The translations under genes and the position numbers were made by a program. DNA of 64,000 nt from Flavobacterium sp. LC2016-01. Its GTDB lineage: Bacteria; Bacteroidota; Bacteroidia; Flavobacteriales; Flavobacteriaceae. The notes beneath the pieces are model-generated. The model did not search any database. It saw only the letters and a program-made list of their open reading frames with translations, and was not told the origin of the DNA. The first letter of the stretch is position 1. Each line of letters starts with the position of its first letter. Below are positions 59,748 to 64,000 of the stretch, one piece after another. The DNA is taken from contig NZ_WMIC01000001.1 in the NCBI RefSeq assembly GCF_009711135.1, positions 496,001-560,000 of the forward strand, read 5' to 3'.

Positions 59748-60605
59748 ATGAAAGCTCCATATTTAATAACAAAAGAAGAAGTTTTAAAAATCTACAAGCC
59801 TGTAAATCCGCAGACACATAAAGGAATTCAAGGTCACGCCGTGATTATTGGCGGCAGTTATGGAAAAATTGGAGCCGCAGTTTTAGCTTCAAAATCCTGT
59901 CTTAAATCAGGTTGCGGACTCGTAACCACTTTTGTACCTAAATGCGGTTATCAAATTCTTCAAATTTCGATTCCCGAGGTTATGGTTGCCACCGATGAAA
60001 ATGCAAATTTCATTACCAATATTCATTTGCCATTAGTGCCACAGGCAATCGGAATTGGTCCAGGAATAGGGAAGGAACTCGGAACCCAAAAAGCTTTATT
60101 TGAGTTTTTGAGAGTAAACAAAGCACCTTTAGTTCTGGATGCCGATGCTTTGAACATCATTTCTGAAAATTTAGCATGGCTGGAATTAGTTCCTGAAAAC
60201 ACGATTTTGACACCTCATCCTAAAGAATTGGAAAGACTAATCGGGAAATGGAATTCAGAAGCAGAAAAATTTCAAAAATCAGTCGCTTTTTCAGAAAAAT
60301 ATAAAGTCATTATCGTCATGAAAGGCGCTCCGACATTCATAGTCAACAAATCTGAAATCTATCAAAACACAACCGGAAACGCAGCGCTTGCCACAGCAGG
60401 AAGCGGTGATGTTTTAACCGGAATTCTAACGAGTCTTTTGGCACAAGGTTATGAACCAAAATACGCTGCAAAACTCGGTGTTTACATTCATGGTTTAACG
60501 GCTGATATTGCATTGCCAAAAACGGGTTATGAATCTTTTACGGCTTCTACTATCATTAAGTATTTAGGGAAAGCTTTTCTTGAATTAGGAAATCTGCCAA
60601 TTTGA
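59748..60605 (+). CDS. nnrD: ADP-dependent (S)-NAD(P)H-hydrate dehydratase
   Basis: Repairs damaged NADHX/NADPHX. 285 residues, ribokinase-like fold. [19 protein letters not shown] at the start, [20 protein letters not shown] (GIGPGIG), [21 protein letters not shown] and the ATP-loop [17 protein letters not shown] are intact. The NnrE epimerase domain, often fused N-terminally, is absent. Starts 9 bases after the cyclase stop; possibly part of that operon, though functionally unrelated. The start ATG follows directly. Confidence 0.92.
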   Translation: MKAPYLITKEEVLKIYKPVNPQTHKGIQGHAVIIGGSYGKIGAAVLASKSCLKSGCGLVTTFVPKCGYQILQISIPEVMVATDENANFITNIHLPLVPQAIGIGPGIGKELGTQKALFEFLRVNKAPLVLDADALNIISENLAWLELVPENTILTPHPKELERLIGKWNSEAEKFQKSVAFSEKYKVIIVMKGAPTFIVNKSEIYQNTTGNAALATAGSGDVLTGILTSLLAQGYEPKYAAKLGVYIHGLTADIALPKTGYESFTASTIIKYLGKAFLELGNLPI

Positions 60606-60627
60606 TAATTAGATAATTTTATTGAGC

Positions 60628-60726
60628 TGTCACCCTGAGCGAAGTCGAAGGGGCGAAAGTAGCTCGACAAAGTAACTAAACTTTGAGGAATATCTTTGCG
60701 GTCCTTCGACTTCGCTCAGGATGACA
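60628..60726. repeat. REP-like inverted repeat with GAGCGAAGTCGAAGG arms
   Basis: Arms 60628-60651 and 60703-60726 are complementary at 23 of 24 positions, spaced 51 bases. Core words CCCTGAGCGAAGTCGAAGG and its complement. This looks like an interspersed palindromic repeat placed 3' of nnrD. Confidence 0.8.
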
Positions 60727-60739
60727 AAAAATGAGTATA

Positions 60740-60830
60740 ATGCTTTGTGATCTTAAAAAGCAAAGCAACTTTAAAAATAACTTAGTGCTCTTTGCGTAAC
60801 CTTTGCGCGCTTTGTGTTAAAAAATCTTCA
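60740..60830. repeat. Degenerate CTTTGCG phrase repeats
   Basis: Words such as CTTTGTGATC, CTTTGCGTAAC, CTTTGCGCGCTTTGTG follow the REP-like element up to the HipA-like gene. Confidence 0.55.
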
Positions 60831-60880
60831 ATTCGAAAAATCTAAAATTAACCCTCTACAATCTAAAATCAAAAAATCAC

Positions 60881-60888
60881 TAAGTTTG
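60881..60888 (+). promoter_or_regulatory. -7 promoter element of the HipA-like gene
   Basis: TAAGTTTG, an exact TAnnTTTG ending 5 bases before the ATG at 60893, so the mRNA may be leaderless. Confidence 0.42.
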
Positions 60889-60892
60889 TAAT

Positions 60893-61675
60893 ATGGAAAA
60901 CAACTTCGATCTAAGAACGGTAAACGTTACCCGTTATATAACACCACTGCGCGAAGGCGGTTCTTTACCCGCTTTGGCAGAAGCCGATGACGATTTTAAA
61001 TACGTATTAAAATTTAGAGGTGCCGGACACGGCGTAAAAGCCCTTATAGCCGAATTAGTTGGCGGACAAATAGCAAAAGCATTAAAACTGCAATTGCCAG
61101 AATTGGTTTTCGCGAATCTCGACGAAGCTTTCGGAAGAACCGAAGCCGATGAAGAAATTCAGGATTTACTGCAAGGAAGTCAGGGATTAAATCTGGCGCT
61201 TCATTTCTTATCTGGCGCGATTACTTTTGATCCTGTTGTAACAACGGTTGATGCTAAATTAGCGTCGCAGATTGTTTGGCTGGATGCCTATATTACCAAT
61301 GTTGACAGAACTTTCAAAAACACGAATATGCTGATCTGGCATAAAGAATTATGGCTGATTGATCACGGAGCATGTTTGTATTTCCATCATTCCTGGAACA
61401 ATTGGGAACAGCATGCTAAAAGTCCGTTTACATTGATCAAAGATCACGTTTTATTGCCTCAGGCCACACTTTTAAAAGAAGTGGATACCGAATTCAAAGC
61501 AATTTTGACTCCAGAAGTTTTGGAAGAAATTGTAAATACGATTCCGGTAGACTGGCTGCAATGGGAAGATGCAGACGAAACGCCAGAAGGCTTGCGAAAT
61601 GTATACTTGCAGTTTTTAAAGACAAGATTAGAGAATTCAGAAATATTTGTAAATCAGGCTCAAAATGCAAGATAA
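60893..61675 (+). CDS. HipA-like kinase (HipA_2 family)
   Basis: 260 residues, a reduced HipA-type kinase fold. K40 (YVLKFRG) is the nucleotide-lobe lysine; catalytic Asp138 and N143 (NVDRTFKNTN) and the metal-binding Asp157 in LIDHGAC complete the active site. No HipB-like antitoxin precedes it, and the protein lacks the N-terminal subdomain of HipA toxins, so it is not a standard HipBA toxin. Instead it is followed, with 11 bases overlap, by a DUF3037 protein; this pair is the recurrent context of the family. Function unknown. Confidence 0.82.
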   Translation: MENNFDLRTVNVTRYITPLREGGSLPALAEADDDFKYVLKFRGAGHGVKALIAELVGGQIAKALKLQLPELVFANLDEAFGRTEADEEIQDLLQGSQGLNLALHFLSGAITFDPVVTTVDAKLASQIVWLDAYITNVDRTFKNTNMLIWHKELWLIDHGACLYFHHSWNNWEQHAKSPFTLIKDHVLLPQATLLKEVDTEFKAILTPEVLEEIVNTIPVDWLQWEDADETPEGLRNVYLQFLKTRLENSEIFVNQAQNAR

Positions 61676-62048
61676 TCACTTATACGAATATGCTGTGATT
61701 CGTGTTGTGCCAAGGGTAGAGCGCGAAGAATTCCTGAATATCGGAATCATTTTGTTTTGCAAAAAAGCCAAGTTTATAAAGGTTCTTTTTCATTTGAATA
61801 AAGAAAAAATAGAAGCTCTTTCTAACGATTTTGACATCGAACAATTAGAATGCAATTTGACTTCATTAGAAAAAATCACAAACGGAGCAAAAGACGGCGG
61901 TCCAATTGCAGAGTTTGATATTCCCGAACGTTTTCGCTGGTTAACTGCAATTAGAAGTTCAGCAATTCAAACGTCACGACCTCATCCGGGTTTGTGTCAG
62001 GATTTAGAGAAAACGATTCAGACATTGTTTGAAGAATTGGTTCTTTAA
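61665..62048 (+). CDS. DUF3037 protein
   Basis: 127 residues. Core YEYAVIRVVPRVEREEFLNIGIILFC near the start (quoted as YEYAVIRVVPRV and EFLNIGIILFC) and the C-terminal SSAIQTSRPHPGL are the DUF3037 blocks. No signal or membrane helix. ATG 61665 lies inside the HipA-like gene (11-base overlap), so translation is coupled and the two proteins are likely made in balance and act together. Function unknown. Confidence 0.85.
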   Translation: MQDNHLYEYAVIRVVPRVEREEFLNIGIILFCKKAKFIKVLFHLNKEKIEALSNDFDIEQLECNLTSLEKITNGAKDGGPIAEFDIPERFRWLTAIRSSAIQTSRPHPGLCQDLEKTIQTLFEELVL

Positions 62049-62357
62049 AGAGGGACAAAGTTACAGAGGGACAGAGCGACAAAGGTTTTTTGTAGAGACG
62101 CACTGCAGTGCGTGTAACGTATTGTAAAAATCTCGCAAAGACGCAGAGTAGCAAAGTTTTTAGACAAAGTTCCCATAACAGTTTGTCATTTCGAGGAACG
62201 AGAAATCCTCGCAAGAAACTCTACAAAGATTGGCAACATTTCTGTGCGGAGCTACTTGCGAGGATTTCTCGTTCCTCGAAATGACAATATTGAGGATAAT
62301 GCGGGGATAAAAAAAACTTTGCGACTCTGCGTCTTTGAGAGATTAAAAAAACTTAGA
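62049..62357. other. Repeat-filled intergenic region
   Basis: Entirely repeats: phrase-like CAAAG/CGCAGAG words (62042-62075, 62130-62175, 62310-62345), a 16-base palindrome ACGCACTGCAGTGCGT (62098-62113) and the 33-bp-arm inverted repeat. No gene is seen; short open frames here are read-throughs of the repeats. Confidence 0.8.
62183..62287. repeat. Perfect inverted repeat with 33-bp arms
   Basis: Arms 62183-62215 and 62255-62287 are exact reverse complements over 33 bases, separated by 39 bases. Core words GTCATTTCGAGGAACG and GAGAAATCCTCGCAAG. Typical look of an interspersed REP/MITE-like element. It contains no ORF for a transposase. Confidence 0.92.
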
Positions 62358-62906
62358 TTAAAAATCCAATATTCCAGCAAGGCATTCATTAGAAAAATCA
62401 ACCATTATATTTTCCTTTTTTTGATTTTCAATGACTAATAAATCATAAGGGCTTAAATGATATGACTTATCATTAATTTTAATAACTGTTGTCTGTAAAC
62501 AAAACAAAATTATTATTGGAGCATTATAATGTTGCTCATTATTCGTTATTATCAGTTTGTGATGGTTTATTTTTTCAGAAACCATCCAATTAAAATCAAT
62601 ACCTTTTGTATAAGAAGTTACTTCGTCATCCGAATTAAATTCCGTGATTTCATATTTCTCATACGTTCTTTTTTCTTTGTTTATCTCAATATCTAGTCTG
62701 TTATCAAGCATAGCTAAATATCGATGATAGCCCTTAAATTTGGTAAATACAGAAGGTGTTTGCTCTATTGTAGCACTGCTTATTCTGAATAGAAAATCTT
62801 TATCAGCATAGTTTGCTGTTTTCGGATAGATCATATATTCATATGTCAATCCGCCACTCCAAGCAGAGGCTTTACTGCTTTTTTTAGGCAAAAGGTGTAT
62901 GTTCAT
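62358..62906 (-). CDS. HutD family protein
   Basis: 182 residues. The HutD signature SSKASAWSGGLTYEYMIYP (a WsGG variant of the usual WKNGGG), LFRISSATIEQTPSVF and FKGYHRYLAMLDNRLDI are visible. Cupin-like fold. HutD is encoded near histidine-degradation genes in other bacteria and its function is poorly defined; no hut gene is in view here. Starts 17 bases after the GNAT gene on the same strand, so likely the second gene of that transcript. Confidence 0.82.
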   Translation of the reverse strand: MNIHLLPKKSSKASAWSGGLTYEYMIYPKTANYADKDFLFRISSATIEQTPSVFTKFKGYHRYLAMLDNRLDIEINKEKRTYEKYEITEFNSDDEVTSYTKGIDFNWMVSEKINHHKLIITNNEQHYNAPIIILFCLQTTVIKINDKSYHLSPYDLLVIENQKKENIMVDFSNECLAGILDF

Positions 62907-62922
62907 TTTATTCTCTAAATTC

Positions 62923-63429
62923 TCAAAGCTGTTTCTCTAAGTAAATAAACTCTAAAGGTTCTTCAGAAACCGTAACATGAATATCACTTTCCGGAAAAGC
63001 TTCTCTTTCGCCCGTATCCACATAACCATGACGTTTGTACCAGGCAATAAGTTCTTCGCGAACCGAAATAACGGTCATAATAATACTTGACAATCCCAAA
63101 GATTTAGCATGATTTTCGGCTTCAGCCAAAAGTTTTTTTCCGATACCGCTGTTTTGAAGTTCTGGGGAAACCGTCAGCATTCCCAAATACAATTGCTGCC
63201 CTTTTTCAACCAATAAAACCGAACCAATAATTTTATCGTCCTCTGTAAATTTCAGAATCGTATTTTTTGAATCTTGGAAAATGGCAGTCATTTCCTGCTC
63301 ATCGGTTCTTTTTCCTTCCAATAAATGTGCTTCGGTTGTCCAGCCTTTTTTTGAAGATTCTCCTCTGTATGCGGAATTGATTAAGATATTCAAAGCAGAA
63401 ATATCTGCTAATGTTGCTTTTGAGATCAT
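62923..63429 (-). CDS. GNAT family N-acetyltransferase
   Basis: 168 residues, single GNAT domain. Acetyl-CoA loop LQNSGIGKKLLAEAENHAKS (the QxxGxG/A motif), upstream strand LYLGMLTVSPEL and C-terminal AWYKRHGYVDTGERE are typical. Substrate not predictable. It precedes HutD on the same strand with a short gap. Confidence 0.88.
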   Translation of the reverse strand: MISKATLADISALNILINSAYRGESSKKGWTTEAHLLEGKRTDEQEMTAIFQDSKNTILKFTEDDKIIGSVLLVEKGQQLYLGMLTVSPELQNSGIGKKLLAEAENHAKSLGLSSIIMTVISVREELIAWYKRHGYVDTGEREAFPESDIHVTVSEEPLEFIYLEKQL

Positions 63430-63476
63430 GAATTATAGTACTTGTAATTTAGCTTCTTTAGGATTAAAAATCAGAT

Positions 63477-64000
63477 TTAATATTTTGCAGGTTCGCTAAC
63501 TTTCGGCAATGATTGTTTTATGAATGTTCTAATGTCTTCATTTGCAGTTTCCAAGTCAGCTTTTCTCAAATACATCATATGACCGCTTCTGTAGCCTTTC
63601 CATGACATTCTATCCATTAGTTTTCCGCTTGGATCCATTTGCCATAAATCGTATTTAGCATTAAAATAGTCACAGGCACCATCATAATATCCTGATTGCA
63701 CCATTACATGTAAATATGGATTTTGTGCCATGGCTTGTCTTAAATTTTCGCCTGTTTTATCATTAGATCTGTCCCAAGGATGTACAGAACCAAACATCAT
63801 GTATTTAAAATCGGTTTTGTAGTTAAGATTATTACGTACATACATATTGATAGCAGGTGTAAACGAATGCAACCAAGACGTAAGTTCAGCATTAAAATCG
63901 ACGCTTTCGCCTGAGTCTTTACGGTCAATTCCTTTGTATCTTGAATCAAGTCTTCCTACGGTGTAGCCTTTATCTCTTAACAGTTCCTTCCAAAAATAAT
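63477..64000 (-). CDS. S10 family serine carboxypeptidase, C-terminal part (5' end cut by window)
   Basis: The frame is open to the right edge; the visible 174 residues are the C-terminus. YTVGRLDSRYKGIDRKDSG resembles the S10 family's GRxDxR segment; VMVQSGYYDGACDYF holds the catalytic Asp in the GYYD motif, and YRSGHMMYLRK the catalytic His. The N-terminal half with the nucleophile Ser lies outside the window, and so does the start. A short open frame starting at 63872 is internal. The family hydrolyses C-terminal residues; bacterial members are usually exported. Confidence 0.85.
   Translation of the reverse strand, partial: YFWKELLRDKGYTVGRLDSRYKGIDRKDSGESVDFNAELTSWLHSFTPAINMYVRNNLNYKTDFKYMMFGSVHPWDRSNDKTGENLRQAMAQNPYLHVMVQSGYYDGACDYFNAKYDLWQMDPSGKLMDRMSWKGYRSGHMMYLRKADLETANEDIRTFIKQSLPKVSEPAKY

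Noticed and set aside
60893-62048. HipBA-type toxin-antitoxin system
   Set aside because: No HipB-like DNA-binding antitoxin; the partner is DUF3037 and the kinase is of the shorter HipA_2 type.
62244-62438. Short frames containing FLVPRNDN
   Set aside because: Translations of the 33-bp inverted repeat; the same peptide appears from both strands, a sign of a palindrome, not a gene.
63477-63872. 131-residue complete protein starting at 63872
   Set aside because: The frame is open to the window edge and the S10 motifs show this is only the C-terminus of a longer gene.
1-64000. tRNA, rRNA, riboswitch or prophage
   Set aside because: None could be recognised by eye on either strand; no cloverleaf, integrase, transposase or phage structural gene was seen.

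Overview
The window is 64 kb of a low-GC chromosome from a Bacteroidota bacterium, almost certainly a Flavobacterium or close relative. The evidence is direct. Many genes are preceded by the Bacteroidota -7 promoter element TAnnTTTG. The cbb3 oxidase has a fused CcoN-CcoO subunit. Flavobacterial families are present (DUF5606, DUF2752, small T9SS-era secreted proteins, many MKK-initiated lipoproteins and signal peptides). I recognised no rRNA, tRNA, insertion sequence, prophage or CRISPR array. Most of the window is ordinary core chromosome, with repeat-rich intergenic gaps.

Layout. 1-10.9 kb: 3' part of an rRNA m5U methyltransferase (runs off the left edge), a sensor kinase, small lipoproteins, an aldo/keto reductase, a cysE-cysM cysteine pair, small membrane proteins, an Smr-domain protein, a cysteine desulfurase and a Sua5/YrdC protein. 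11-16.5 kb: an envelope glycan cluster (DUF5672 protein, LPS-core kinase-like protein, GT9, two GT2 and a polysaccharide deacetylase), probably acting on LPS core. 16.6-25 kb: housekeeping genes dapD, an Aer-like PAS protein, ruvX, mqo, a FUSC-type membrane protein, def, DUF5606 and mazG.

25-36 kb is the most coherent functional block: a Crp/Fnr regulator, the copper ATPase ccoI, the operon ccoS-ccoNO-ccoQ-ccoP-ccoG-ccoH plus a SafE/DsbD_2-like membrane protein, and hemN reading back towards it. Three near-identical palindromes, ATGATA-N2-TRTCAT (R being A or G), precede ccoI, ccoS and hemN. Each sits about 37 bp (centre to last base) from a -7 element, the geometry of a Crp/Fnr activator bound near -41.5. 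This reads as a local microaerobic regulon (high-affinity oxidase, its copper supply, oxygen-independent haem synthesis) with its likely regulator next to it.

36-57 kb: small hypotheticals, DoxX, an acyl-CoA carboxylase beta subunit, lpxD, msrB, prfB with an intact programmed +1 frameshift, threonine aldolase, ybaB, an S9 oligopeptidase, a second cysteine-synthase-like enzyme, two tandem LamG secreted paralogs, a pair of tiny membrane proteins sharing an N-terminus, yebC, an S41 protease, gcvT and a YitT protein. 57-64 kb: a PixA/AidA-like protein next to a TPR class III adenylate cyclase, nnrD, a HipA-like kinase with DUF3037 partner, HutD, GNAT, and the 3' part of an S10 carboxypeptidase that runs off the right edge.

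The gaps hold several kinds of short repeat: 16-bp and 7-bp tandem arrays, phrase-like degenerate repeats (CTTAGAACCTTAG..., CTTTGTGTCTTTGC...), and REP-like inverted repeats including a perfect 33-bp palindrome arm pair. I did not find a convincing wholly new system. The best candidates for new biology are the fixed-geometry FNR-type regulon, the tiny MQTSK membrane peptides, the HipA-like/DUF3037 pair and the PixA-like/cyclase pair.
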